From Lactifluus volemus (taxonomy: Eukaryota > Basidiomycota > Agaricomycetes > Russulales > Russulaceae): 64,000 nucleotides of DNA. Of this stretch, positions 1 through 10,877 are shown in pieces. The DNA lies in NCBI GenBank assembly GCA_022376515.1, contig WTXI01000010.1, forward strand, positions 806,001 through 870,000, read 5' to 3'. Under the pieces are notes generated by a model, which saw only the letters and a program-made list of their open reading frames with translations, was not told where the DNA came from and made no database searches. The first letter of the stretch is position 1; the number at the start of each line of letters is the position of its first letter. The translations under genes were made by a program, and so were the position numbers.

Positions 1-231
1 CCCGTTGACGCCGTTGGAACACGCGACGTTGTTCATCGAGCCGGCACGGTTGTCGAACGTGGTGTCGAACGTGGCACGCGCAGTTATGGTTAGTGGTGGC
101 AGTGACGACGCACTGGGGGTGGACGATGGACCCCATGAGTGTGCAGGCGAGCCCGAAGCAGGTGCCTGAGGCAAGGCATGGGTGGCCTGTGTGAGGAATA
201 GTGCGAGTACGAGGGTAACGGTATAGAACAT
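1..231 (-). CDS. Cerato-platanin family secreted protein (partial)
   Basis: Reading the minus strand from an ATG at 231 gives 77 open codons that run off the window edge, so the C-terminal part is missing. Residues 1-19 are a hydrophobic signal peptide (MFYTVTLVLALFLTQATHA). Next comes a Pro/Ser-rich stretch of about 30 residues. From about residue 53 the sequence matches the start of the cerato-platanin fold: ATFDTTFDNRAGSMNNVACS, with the family's Asp-Asn-x-x-Gly-Ser segment and first conserved Cys. Cerato-platanins are small secreted beta-barrel proteins of the fungal surface and medium. They bind chitin oligomers, and in plant-associated species they can trigger host defence. The Pro/Ser linker between signal peptide and domain is longer than in the usual family member. 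I saw no intron in the visible part. Family assignment is fairly sure; role in this fungus is not known. Confidence 0.8.
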   Translation of the reverse strand, partial: MFYTVTLVLALFLTQATHALPQAPASGSPAHSWGPSSTPSASSLPPLTITARATFDTTFDNRAGSMNNVACSNGVNG

Positions 232-838
232 TGCAAGAGAAGGGTGTCGAGAGAGAAGAGTTTTGTAAAAGTCGTTAAAAGTTGTCTGATGTACTTCCAG
301 AGAGAAACAAATGTCCTTTTATACGACAATTTGAGGAGGTGCTGGAGTGCGCACAGCCAACTGGAACCCTCTAATGCTGCATTGTTGGAGTGGAAAGAAT
401 AGGAGGGTCAGTTATGCCGACAGTGGTGCATCGCTGTAATCTTCTCCATCGAGTTTGTGAAACGACAAGATAAACCAGGCGAGCTGGGCTGAGTTGGTCT
501 AGCTCACGAGAGCCTGTCAGAGGCAATGATAGGAGGAATTATTACATACAGTTAGAATGAGTGTTCGGTACAGTCCTTTCCCCGAGATGAGGTGCTCGGT
601 GATATCAATGCATCCTATCGATATAGTCTGCGCCCTACACCAACGCTGGCGGTCAAGGAGTAATGCCGATGGGTGTAAACAGATAGCGTACTAGTGAGGA
701 CATCACAGCCAGCTTCTTCTCCTTGCGCTGCTGAGCAAGCTCGGCTATAGCTAAGGGCGTTAGCGCGCTAGCCTCGTCACGTGCAAACCGGCTAAAGCTA
801 CTCCCCACAACCCACATTGTTCTCGTCATACATACAGT
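232..838. other. Intergenic, divergent promoters
   Basis: This stretch lies between the start of the cerato-platanin gene (minus) and the start of the NLR gene (plus), so it must hold both promoters. I see no convincing coding, RNA or repeat signal in it. Confidence 0.5.
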
Positions 839-3800
839 ATGAGTGCCCCTTCTGAAATTTCAGTTTTTCAAGCACTCTTTGAGGCTGGCTGCAAGGAATA
901 TGAAGGCCGAACTGGGACAAAACTCATCGATCATCCATTTGCCACCCAACTCCAGACATGCAACTCTTTTGGGTCGCTCGTTGCCCTTCTTCAAGAGCAA
1001 GTACGAGCCGTCAATGAACTTAGGAGAGGTGAAAACAAGGTAAGTATCGCTCAAACATCGCATAGTATTCTCTGATAAACAAGGGAGTCAGAGCTCCATC
1101 GGTCCTTCAAACCTCGACGTGCTCGTGGGCTTGATTGAATCTGTTACCCTCTTCCTCCATCGGCTTGATATCTACGTCAACATCCCGCCTACGGAGGCGA
1201 TGACAGAAATAGTTGTAAAGATAATAGTTGAGCTGCTCTCTACGCTCGCTCTGGCAGCCAAAGACACGAAGCAGGGCCAACTGGGTAAGTGCTTCCCCAC
1301 TAATTGATCACATTAATTGCTGAACGTGGCGCAGAGAAAACAATAAATATTAAGACTGAGGTGGTGCTCCAGAGGCTCAACATGCTCACCAACGATGAGG
1401 TTCGGGCGGCCTCAGCCCAGACTCTTGAGATTGTCTACCATCTACTCCAGAATATTAGCGTTGTCATGGAAGGTGAGAAACTTTCACCCCCTTTGTTACT
1501 CTACCCTCCTAAACGTCTGTTACAATAGACCGCAAGGCTTTTACAGACAAGTCAACACGTCGGTTATCCTCTTAATAATACCGCCACCATGGATTAGTAG
1601 CGCTGAGTCTGTCCCACAGGTGATCAGTTTCAGCAAGACATTCAGACCTGGCTCTCTCCCCCAGACCCATGGGAGAATCAAAGCATCGCGTCCAAAATTC
1701 ACCATAATGGAACCGCGGCATGGTTCATCCAAGGCAACACTTTCGCCGAATGGAAATCCTCCGGTTCCCTTTTATGGATTCATGGAAAGCGTCCGTCTCT
1801 CATCTGTTCTCTCGATGAAAGTGAGCAACTGATGACCTCGATTTCCTAGCGGGCTCCGGTAAAACCATCCTTTGGTACGTCACCTTCTTGATAGTTTCCA
1901 TCGTGGCAACTCATTTTTCGACAAGTTCCAAAGTCATCGAGGACCTCGACTGCATGCGTAAGGCTGGACTGGCCTCCCTGGCCTTCTTTTATTTTGACTC
2001 CAGGGACGACAAAAAGAAGGACCTACGCAACTTGCTTTCTTCTATTCTTTTCCAACTTTATCATCAATCCGACCCCTACTACAAGATTATGTCCGATTTC
2101 TATTTGGCACACCGTCGTGGTTCGCAGTATCCCAGTGACGCCGCACTTACACAATGTCTAAATGACATACTGAATTATCCTGGACAAGCTCCAATCTACA
2201 TTGTTCTGGACGGACTCGACGAATGTCCGAATAGGTCTGGAAGGCTGTACCCCCGTGAAGAGGTTCTACTACTCGTGGAGGAACTTGTTGATCTCCACCT
2301 TCAAGATCTCCACATTTGTACTACCAGCCGCCTCTACATCGACATCAAAGCCGCCATTCATCCCTTAGCGTCCCATCCCTTGTCCCTCCATGACGAGAAA
2401 GGACAAATGGAGGACATTGTCGACTATGCGAGGTTCATTGTTAACTCGGATCTGGGGATGCGAAGATGGAGAGCGCAGGACAGGGAATTGGTCATCAACA
2501 CGCTTTCACAAAAAGCTGATGGGATGTAAGCTAATGGCTCCGTGGATGCTACTCAATGATCGCTCATTTTTCTGTGATACAGGTTCGGATGGGTTGCTTG
2601 CCAGTCGGCCGCCCTCCGCGGCGCCCTTCTGCCACGTATCCAACACGCCCTGAATGAAATCCCGGAGACGCTCGATTGGACGTACAAGCGGTCCCTACAG
2701 GATATTCCTGACATCAACATGAAATGTGCCCACCTCCTCCTGCAATGCGTTCTGGTGGCTTCCCGCCCCTTACTTGTTGAGGAGCTTGCAGAATTTCTCG
2801 CCTTGGATTTCGATGCAAAACCCCTCCCCAAGCTTCAGGCCGGTTGGCGCATGGAAGACCCAGAGGATGCCCTGCTGTCTACGTGTCCTGGATTGCTCGC
2901 CGTCGTCGAAGTGAACGGGTCCAGGACCATTCAATTCTCCCATTTTACGGTGAAGGGATCCTTGGTCTCTAGCCGCTTCGCCTTGGGGAAGGACAGAAGG
3001 TCCCTTAATACGGCCTGTGCGCATGCCATCGTTGCGCAGGCTTGTCTGAGTGTTCTGCTGTCGCTAGATGGAGAAGTCAGCGGAGATAGCCTCGAGAAGT
3101 TCCCTCTCGCTAAGTATGCTGCTCGTCACTGGGCGGACCATGCCCGTTGCAATCCGGGCAATGCCTCTTACGGTCCGGACCGTACTTGGGACGTACTGCT
3201 GCGTAACATCAGCGATGCCACGAACCTTCTCTTTGACCCGTCCAAGCCACACTTTCCAATTTGGACCTCCATATTTGACTTGGACGAACATAGGCGATCC
3301 CCCCCGCGCACCAAGAGCTCGTCACAAATTAGAGGGACTTCCTTACATTATGCTGTAATGTATGACCTCCCTGACGTAGTGCGAGCCCTACTCAAGGCAT
3401 CCCGTCAATTTGTAAATGACGTCGGCGCTCGCACATCCCACAACCAAACTCCGTTGACTGTGGCATCCGAAATGGGACATTTAGAAGTCGCACGGATTTT
3501 GCTCGACCATGGCGCACAGTGTAATACCGGGGACGGGAACAATCGCCCTCCATTGCATTGGGCGTCGCAAAAAGGACACTCCGATATTGTTCAGCTCCTC
3601 CTCGACAAAGGCGGAGATACGAGGAAACAAGATGGGAGAAGGCGGACGCCATTACATTGGGCATCGCAAGAGGGTCACCTCGATGTTTGTCGGCTCCTCC
3701 TCGACCGTGGTGCGGATGTGAATTCCGCAGGTGACAGTGGCCAGAAACCATTGCATCTTGCGTCGCGAAACGGACATCATAAGGTCGCTCGGCTTCTTAT

Positions 3801-4170
3801 CGATCGCCGTGCATCTGTGAATGCCAAAGGTGACAGTGGCCTTACTCCGTTACATCTGGCATCGCGAGAAGGATGCCTTAAAGTTGTTCAACTTCTTCTT
3901 GTGCACCGCCCAGATGCGAATGCCCAAGACGACGATGGCCAGACGGCACTGCATCTCGCATCGCGGCAAGGACACTTCAAGATTGTACAGGCTCTGCTCG
4001 AGCACGGCGCGGGCAGTGTCGATGTGCAGACCTATGACGGCCAGACTCCATTCCAGCTAGCTTCAGCACGTGGACATCAGGAAATTATGCAGTTGCTGTT
4101 GCAATATGGGGCCACGGGGGATGTGGCAGTTGAGGGTCCAGAGTCAGCTGAAGGGTCGCCCGCTGTATAG
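839..4170 (+). CDS. NLR: Goodbye - NACHT - ankyrin repeats
   Basis: A STAND-type fungal NLR of about 981 residues in eight exons, read as 839-1039, 1092-1284, 1335-1472, 1529-1558, 1620-1790, 1850-1874, 1926-2525 and 2583-4170. All reading frames join; the very short exon at 1529-1558 is the least certain. Residues 1-130 resemble the fungal Goodbye domain (FQALFEAGCKEYEGRTG, then an LQ-C-S-F motif). The NACHT ATPase begins with Walker A HGKPGSGKTIL, split by an intron, and Walker B is IYIVLDGLDE. A winged-helix-like region follows. The last 280 residues hold about eight ankyrin repeats (for example TPLHWASQEGHLDVCRLLLD), several very alike. Such proteins are thought to sense non-self or damage through the repeats and trigger cell death or incompatibility. 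The role is inferred from family. No frame breaks were seen. Confidence 0.88.
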
Positions 4171-5428
4171 GCATTCCTACACTAAAGAGTTCATAGTCGT
4201 TAAAAAATGTATTTTTCAAGATGGGATTGAGGCCCGTGATTTGGCACTATGGTATAAAGGCTATAGGCTAATATGTGCAGTGCCATTATGGATAGCACTC
4301 AATTTGGTTCACAAGCAAAGCTTTATTTAAACACAACTAACACATGTGGGACCATGTAGATCTATCATGCTGTCCCTGGAAGCATCTGTCAAGTCCCTTT
4401 ACAATTGTGTCTGCATAGATATTTGGTGTCTATCGCTGTCTCCAAGGCTGTCTCTTATTAACTGGGTAGATCGGGGGTGGGATGAGTGGATTTACGTACA
4501 CGGATGCCTTAGTAAGCTGTTGCTTTGGGATAGCCACGTGACAAATGTAGGGATGTCGAGTTGGAGGACAATCAGAGGGTCTCGTTGGGTGATGCTCGTT
4601 GGTCGTTCTCTTTCGTGAGGCAGGTATGGCCCTTCACTTATTGGAAGGAGGTTATGGTATTGCGGCGTTTTAAGCATGATATATGTGCTGCGCATTGTCA
4701 ACACCGGCAGTCTGGTACCTATCTGATGGAACTTATGGGCGGCTGTGGTACGTGCTTTCTGACTCGCTATTCGTTGAAGAAGGCTTGCGCAGCCGCGGCA
4801 TTCTGGCGTGCCTCAGCTTCCATAGGGGTTCCATACCTTTCTATGGCGTTATTGAAGCTTACACTCTAGCCAGCCAGTGTGGTCGGGGCTTGAATGGGAG
4901 TCTTTTCTTTTGTTTGATTATAGTAAGTGCATGTGTATGCGATAAAGCTACGTGTGGCATGCAGTGACGTGGACTCCCGACCGTAGTTGTAGCGCTAGGA
5001 CTTTGTCTGGGGTGTCAGTCAACGAGTTTCTTAGTATGTGAAGTGATTAGGCTGCTATATTGTCGTGACGTAGAGACAGTATCTATTTAATTGGTACAAG
5101 TGGTATTGACAAGCATGAGGATTGGTGTGGAGGCCAGTGGCATGAGGCATGAGGCAATGATCGGCGTGTCTCCATGGCTTGGGAGGACAATCGTACGGGT
5201 GAGGAAGTGATGCTATAGTATTAGGCATAGTGTCGATTGAGTGGCTAACGGTGGGGGGGCGATCTCTTGCTCTAGTCGCCCTGACCCCCAAATCAACTGG
5301 CGTACTGGGATGAACCAAAATGGTGATGTGGGAAAAAGCGCAGCTAACTGCGGAGCATCTGCTCAACCACTTATCTACCCGTGCATACCCTTCGAGTCGG
5401 TTCTGTGTGTTTCCTCTCCTTTCTAGCA
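4171..5428. other. Intergenic, no gene recognised
   Basis: This holds the 3' flank of the NLR gene and the upstream region of the zinc-finger gene. Several short open frames on both strands show no family resemblance and no believable exon structure. No repeat or RNA gene was recognised. Confidence 0.45.
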
Positions 5429-6197
5429 ATGTCCTGGGAGTCAAACCAAGGAGATCCTTACTTCCCCATCCCATCCTCCGTGGAGGCTCCTCCCTTTGAG
5501 CAATTTGAGCATGACCTCGAGCAAATAGACTGGGGGTCCACCCAGCTACCTCTCACCCAAGATTTCATCATCTATCGCGACTTCATGGCTCTGCCGTCTG
5601 TCTCCACCGTGACCGAGTCCGGTACATGTCCATCCACCCCGTCTGAGTTTTCGGGTCCGAGTATCATGATAGCCTCGGAGTACAGTATCGATCCGTCGCA
5701 ACTCCTCAACGACGGACTGTCGTTTGGTCCCTTGCCCCCTTCTACAACTCCCTCACCTGTCCACATGGATGCTTACTTTTACCCCGATTCCGGCACCAAT
5801 TTCAGTTCGCAAGAAACAGCTCCTCCCGTTCAGCAGATGGTTTCTCCCTGTCCCTCACCGCCTTCTCCTGAAATCCCTCCCCAGGGAAAACTGGATGCCT
5901 CGCCCCGCTCGCGGCCTGCCAAGATACATCGCTGTCCAATCTGTGGGCACGGTAAGACATATATTTTATGTATTTTTTCGTAGCTCACTCCTGCAAGTTT
6001 CCGAGCGTAAACACAACCTCAAGACGCATATGGAAACCCATAACCCCAACAGATCAAAGCCGTATGTGTGCCATTATGAAACCTGTCGATGGCGTTTCAC
6101 TCGTAAGCACGATTTGAAACGTCACTTCGGGACAAAGCACCGCATCCGGGACTCAGGAAATCCTCCCTCGGACTCTATGGACATCGTTGATGGTTAG
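5429..6197 (+). CDS. Two-finger C2H2 zinc-finger protein, probable transcription factor
   Basis: Two exons (5429-5951 and 5998-6197) give 240 residues. The first 170 residues are Pro/Ser/Thr-rich and acidic, as in activation regions of fungal regulators. Two adjacent C2H2 fingers sit at the C-terminus: CPIC-x12-H-x3-H, which spans the intron, and CHYETC-x12-H-x4-H. The second has the basic helix KHDLKRH typical of DNA-contacting fingers. An open frame continues upstream of 5429 but without an ATG, so the ATG at 5429 is the best start. The protein presumably binds DNA in the nucleus. Target genes cannot be told from sequence. It lies between an NLR and degenerate sequence, with no operon-like partner. 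Confidence 0.75.
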
Positions 6198-6944
6198 TTG
6201 ATAAGTACGAGAAGGGATGCTTCGACTGCCCTGGAGGCTGCGAATACCAATGAACCGTTGCCGAGCTATATCGTTGTATGACATCTCAGTCAACTTTAGG
6301 CGCCACCTAATGACACCCTTTTAGCACCTCTCCGAGTCTGTGGCGCGTCCCGCCACCGGAGGAAAGACGTCAATACTCTCGGTCGTCAAGCAGAAGTTAA
6401 CAACCTCGACGTAGGTTGACCGTGTATTGTGTTCGCCGATTGATGTCTCATGGTAATGTGCACTCTATGTCAAGCCTTTCGAATAGCTGGACTGATGAGA
6501 CTCTGCACCCAGTACCCGCGTTTCCTCATGATGCTGTCCTTGGTTTTTTTTTTTTGCTCTTTTTGCTGGCAATGGAGCATTTACAAGTCGAGTGTATGTT
6601 TTGTTTGTTTTGAATTGTGCTGTCTTGTTTGAATTGTTTTGTCGTTTTGTAATGAACCTCTCTATTTTCCCATTATCCCGACTCCCCAGCATGACAGAGT
6701 TTCACAAGATTACCCATGATTCAGACCTTCTGGTCAAAGAAAAGAACTTACTGGCTCTGTCATTGCAGTGTGCATGTGGCCCAGAACAACTAAGAGCATC
6801 ACAACAGTGATTCACCATAAAGTTATCATAGATGTGCCCTCTAGTCCCACATGTACCATGGAACTAGCAGCAGGTGGAATTTACGATTGAATGGTGCAGG
6901 GCCAAAGCGGATCGACTGGAGGCGTTTGCTGGCCGCAGTTAAGC
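6198..6944. other. Intergenic, degenerate
   Basis: 3' flank of the zinc-finger gene, then a T-rich stretch near 6538-6660. A segment around 6603-6632 recurs in diverged form near 7445-7475, and one around 6896-6935 recurs near 7495-7545. This suggests old local duplications. No gene is supported. Confidence 0.4.
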
Positions 6945-7445
6945 CACCGCACGTCCCCGGGCCTTGTCATTTCTGTACCAGGCCGTATCCTCATTATGAT
7001 CTTGTTGCGTGATTCGCCTCTTCTAGCGCTCTTCTCGAGGCTCGAGCACTCTCCTTGCTCTCCAGAATCACGTTGTTGGACAACGGGCACCTCGTAACTT
7101 CAAGTTCACTGGCATTAGAGGGTTGTGTGCGTGAGAGGTTCACGGCAGAACATGAAAATAGAAACAAGCGTTCGTCTGTAAGGTATATGTGTTGTTCTAC
7201 AGTTCTACGGCATAACATGAATCGAATGCGGCAAGCAGAATAGCGTGTTGAAGCAAACGAGTCACGTGAGATCATGATAATGTATCGCAACACATAGTTC
7301 CTCGGAGAAATTAGTTGATAAGTCAAGACACTGTCTCTACGCTACGTCGGAACACATCCCACGTACCTGACCAAGTGGATGACCTTTTCCAGCTTCAATC
7401 CCAAAGTGCTTCCCCTTCCCCTCGCGCTCGTAATCATCCACTCCA
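6945..7445 (-). pseudogene. Relic copy of the 3' part of the DNMT5 gene
   Basis: Bases 6945-7318 align, with substitutions, to the flank just downstream of the DNMT5 gene (about 10485-10880). Bases 7320-7445 align to 11310-11440, which is the end of the penultimate exon plus most of the last intron. The terminal exon, about 420 bp, is missing. At the join, the two parental sites share the short string GTCAAG, so deletion through microhomology is likely. The intron is retained, so this was a DNA-level copy, not a retrocopy. It cannot encode a working protein. Confidence 0.75.
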
Positions 7446-8090
7446 AGTTTTGAATCGTGCTGTCATGTTTTGCAATATATAACATAGAACGCCGAGCGGA
7501 TTGACTGAAGACGTTTACTGGATAGGGGTCGATGTAAGCTGATCAGCGGGACAGGTACTGGAGTATTAAGTTGGCATTTAATATATTTCAAATCCGTATC
7601 TACGGGTGATTGTAGCACAGTAGGTACAAATGCAAAGGTAATGCGTAGCGGATATCAAGACTGCATGTAGTCAATTGGATCAGAAATGAGAGTAGTACAA
7701 ATGGAGGCTGCTAGTGGGACCAGGAATGCAGAACAGCAAAGAAGGATATGGCAAGGAAAGAGAGGAATGACAGAGAGGAATCCACCATAAAGAGGACATA
7801 AGACTGAAGACACGCTAGAACATGAATGACGAAACCAGGTCTTAGAGACTGCGGGGTAGTAGTAAACGCGACACGGGCCATGTAATATAGCACTTGGCTG
7901 AAAGATAAAAGGGGGCCATGGCCGAGAGGACGTTGTGGGGTGTAAGGCGGGATGTAGGGCACGAGTTGGTGGCGGTACAGGATCGCTGTCAGAGACGGAA
8001 GATGATGGGCTGAGGACAGATGGTAGCAGGAGGAAAGGGAACGAGTGGAAGAAAGAAAAATGGGAAGAACGCTAAGCGGGAGCGCCGGCC
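7446..8090. other. Intergenic, no gene recognised
   Basis: Between the methyltransferase relic and the 3' end of the F-box gene. It has short duplicated strings shared with 6600-6940. A short open frame at 7711-7962 on the minus strand has no recognisable family and is probably chance. Confidence 0.4.
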
Positions 8091-9425
8091 TTAGATGTCC
8101 TCACCTCTAGCGGAGAAGGTCCACAGGGTGGCCGCTGTGCTGGCGATCAGCGATGAATGACTGGATACCTTGTTGTGCAGCTTTGCCCGACTTATTCCCG
8201 GTAATGTAAAGGCTGCGCAGCAAGGGGAATACTTCGGCAGCTGATTCTCCTGTGGCCCTTTGTAATGCAACTGCGATAAACGGTTCCACCAGGATCTGCC
8301 ACATTTGATGATGAGCGACTCGACGCTAGAGCGCAAGGGAATAATCTGGCTGCATATCTGTGCTACAGAAGCAACTTCCCAATCCAACCCTTTGCCATCG
8401 ATATGCCACGAGCGAGGGCTCAAGGAATAACGTATCGTATTTGAGGAAAAAAAGATAGAGGCGGTGAGAGGCTGATAAAACTCCAAAGTAAGACTGGATG
8501 GCCTGAACCACTTTAGGTGATCAAAGAACCGAACGGTTTGGGGGATGTCAAAGTCAATAACTTGCTGATGAAAGAAGTCTATGCTGAAATCGTCGAGTAG
8601 AGGGGCCTCAAATCCGGCTACAAGGACTTCCAAGTACTCGCTGACGCCTGTGAAAAACAACTTTGTGAGAGCAGCTAGAACAAACCGGGTCGGTGGCGGT
8701 GGAACTCGGTTCCTTCGTTGGGGGTGAGGTGTCGGGGAATTGAAATGGACGCCAAGGTGTTCAAGCTTCGGCAGCGCAGACAGGCATGTGGCCATTGTCT
8801 CAGGTGGGATGTACCCAGAATGAGGTATCTGGACGAGATGAAGATAGATGAGGTCGCTTGTAGACAAGAGGAGTCGTGGCAATGATGGAAATGAGATTGC
8901 GGAGAGAAAGAGATCTTGTAAACGCGGGGCGGATTCGTTCAAGTATGAGAATGTATCGGGAAGGCGCACTGGCAACTCGTTATGAATTGACAGAAATGTA
9001 AGAGATAGCAATGCCGGAAATGGCTCCGAGTCCGCTATTGCCGTGAAAATTTGTTCCCATAGAAAATCCTGGGGATTGACGATAGTAACTTCAATCTTGC
9101 GTGCGCGATCACAATGCGCCAATGCGGCCGTGAAGTTGTCAAAGATGTTTTCGAAGTTGTCCCGTGGCCGCCAGTGGAATTGGATAACGAGAGGAAGTGG
9201 TGGCCAGACATCCATCAACTTCCTCACAGGTGATTTCTCTGTACAAAAGAGCCGCAGATTGAGACGGTTTGGTGATTCAAAAATCAGGTATCGCCATCTT
9301 CGGCATACGTGCACCAGCTCCTCCCAACTCCATCCATAGATGGTGGTAAGTCGATAAAAATCGAATATCTCTAGGAGGACCTCGTCGGGGAGCGATCCGA
9401 TTGTTACTCGTTCCAAGTGGGACAC
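8091..9425 (-). CDS. F-box protein with a frame-broken C-terminus
   Basis: A single open frame of 444 residues opens with an F-box: IGSLPDEVLLEIFDFYRL, then a Trp and a VCRRWRYLIFES segment. The rest has a leucine-rich pattern of the kind found in the expanded Agaricomycete F-box families. The F-box should bind Skp1 and the rest recruit a substrate for ubiquitination. From about 8305 downwards the family-like C-terminus (PFIAVALQRATGES, then QQGIQSFIADRQHSGHPV) lies in a different frame, at 8107-8304. The usual segment between PFIAV and ALQ is also shortened. So a frameshift and probably a small deletion have replaced the native C-terminus. The gene may be decaying, or the frameshift may be a sequence error. 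Confidence 0.65.
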   Translation of the reverse strand: MSHLERVTIGSLPDEVLLEIFDFYRLTTIYGWSWEELVHVCRRWRYLIFESPNRLNLRLFCTEKSPVRKLMDVWPPLPLVIQFHWRPRDNFENIFDNFTAALAHCDRARKIEVTIVNPQDFLWEQIFTAIADSEPFPALLSLTFLSIHNELPVRLPDTFSYLNESAPRLQDLFLSAISFPSLPRLLLSTSDLIYLHLVQIPHSGYIPPETMATCLSALPKLEHLGVHFNSPTPHPQRRNRVPPPPTRFVLAALTKLFFTGVSEYLEVLVAGFEAPLLDDFSIDFFHQQVIDFDIPQTVRFFDHLKWFRPSSLTLEFYQPLTASIFFSSNTIRYSLSPRSWHIDGKGLDWEVASVAQICSQIIPLRSSVESLIIKCGRSWWNRLSQLHYKGPQENQLPKYSPCCAAFTLPGISRAKLHNKVSSHSSLIASTAATLWTFSARGEDI

Positions 9426-9749
9426 CGAGCCTAAATCACCAACAGTCGTTACACTAGCACTCCAAGTTGTTCCTGATGATTTTTACCTGGTCCATGTTGA
9501 ATCAACAATTTCTTCCGTTGACATGCAACAATGTCTTTGCTGTTTGAGCAACCCATTTGCATCAAAGAGGAGGTTGACTGCAGGTATCAGATGCGGCATT
9601 CTTCGAATATTCATCGTCCGAATCGGCCGCAACCGGTAGCTGGAGGTGCGACCCCGCGACACTTACCCCACTCGAGCTCTGTGATCAGATAGGCTCAAAC
9701 CATTGGTCGGTATGCAGTCCATTTCAGACCTTTTTTTTTTTGCCGAATA
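9426..9749. other. Intergenic with a diverged copy of the next gene's first exon
   Basis: Upstream of the F-box gene. Bases about 9630-9735 resemble 9762-9870: both hold a GGAGG-GCGAC string, then GTGATCAGAT, then a CAGTCCATT string. This suggests a small, old tandem duplication, the downstream copy being the first exon of the small gene at 9750. A T11 run ends just before 9745. Confidence 0.35.
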
Positions 9750-10275
9750 GATGTCGTCCCCAGAGCCCCCAGCAGCCGGAGGCGCGACGCCACTTCCTCC
9801 GCCCGAGCACCGTGATCAGATGACGGACGGCGGCGACGCTGGTCGTTCGAGTTCCCCGTTACAGTCCATTCCCCAACAGAACGTGTTAAGGTCCCTCACG
9901 GTATTTTTCTTGGGGTGATCCGATTCAGGCCTTGCAGCGACGGGGCCTACGGCACTCAACATGACCACAGACATCACGCATGGATATGGATGAGAGCGGC
10001 GCGCGGAACTACGTGAACTCACCGCGAGTGACACTCGAAGAGTACAGCAACGTGAGCCCTTTCCCTAAACCCTGTACGGACACAACGTCAATGAATAGGG
10101 AGTTGTTCCTTTACAGTCACCTACAGAACTCACGTTCATTGTCCTCGCACGTCCGCTAGAGTCGTCACCCGCTGGCCTCGAGCTCACCGATGACGATATC
10201 AGAGCACTCCGCATGGTTGATGATGTGACTATCTTCTTCAAGAACCTACGCGTAGCGCTAGGACCTTACGCCTGA
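9750..10275 (+). CDS. Small gene or gene relic of unknown function
   Basis: An ATG at 9750 opens a Pro/Ser-rich exon (MSSPEPPAAGG...). A second exon ends at a consensus gtgagc site near 10053. The third, from about 10117, reads PTELTFIVLARPLESS and TDDDIRALRMVDDVTIFF, which looks like real protein, and stops at 10275. The exon 1/exon 2 join is weak. Just after the stop another frame continues sensibly (ELYVEWEMMNAG), as though one base were missing. I do not recognise the family. It could be a short live gene, a pseudogene, or the start of a longer gene broken by a base error. Confidence 0.3.
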
Positions 10276-10877
10276 ACTCTATGTCGAGTGGGAAATGATG
10301 AATGCTGGTTCGTGACCATGTCTCCTCATCCGTCAAATGGAAACGCGTCACAGCACCTACAGAGCCCGGGTACCACAGACAAAGGTGCGGGCATGCTGCG
10401 CTAGCGTTGCTCCTTGCGACAGGCTGGTGTTCGGACTCGGGCACCGGAATCCACCAGAGTCAATGATGAGCGACTCCACGCTAGCGCCCCTTGTCCGTTT
10501 CTGTGCCAGGTCTACGCCCATCATCAATCATCGTCCAATGGTCTTGCTTCGTGACTCTTCTGTTCTAACGCCCTTCTCGAGGTTCGAGCACCCTCTGCTT
10601 GCTCTCCAGAGTCACGTTGTAAGCAACGGGCGCCTCATTACTTCATTAGAGAATATCAAGTGTCGTACACCCAGCGTGTGTTTGTGGAGTAGACAACAGA
10701 ATATGAGGATAGAAATAAGCGTACGTCTGTAAGGTATACATAGGAGTTGTTCTACAATTCTACGTACAGCACAAATCGAATGCAGCGGAGCAGAAGTAGC
10801 ATGTTGAAGCAAACAAAGATGACAAACCAAATGAGTCCCGTAAAATAACGTATCGCTACAGTAGTTCCTCGGAGAAA
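10276..10877. other. 3' flank of the DNMT5 gene
   Basis: This lies downstream of the methyltransferase stop codon. From about 10485 on it is the parent of the relic at 6945-7318. No gene is supported here. Confidence 0.45.

Noticed and set aside
4346..4970. Overlapping plus-strand open frames downstream of the first NLR
   Set aside because: Trp/Cys-rich translations without any family pattern or splice logic; best read as chance frames in flanking DNA.
5055..5474. 139-codon minus-strand open frame upstream of the zinc-finger gene
   Set aside because: No family resemblance, low-complexity His/Pro content, and it overlaps the real zinc-finger start.
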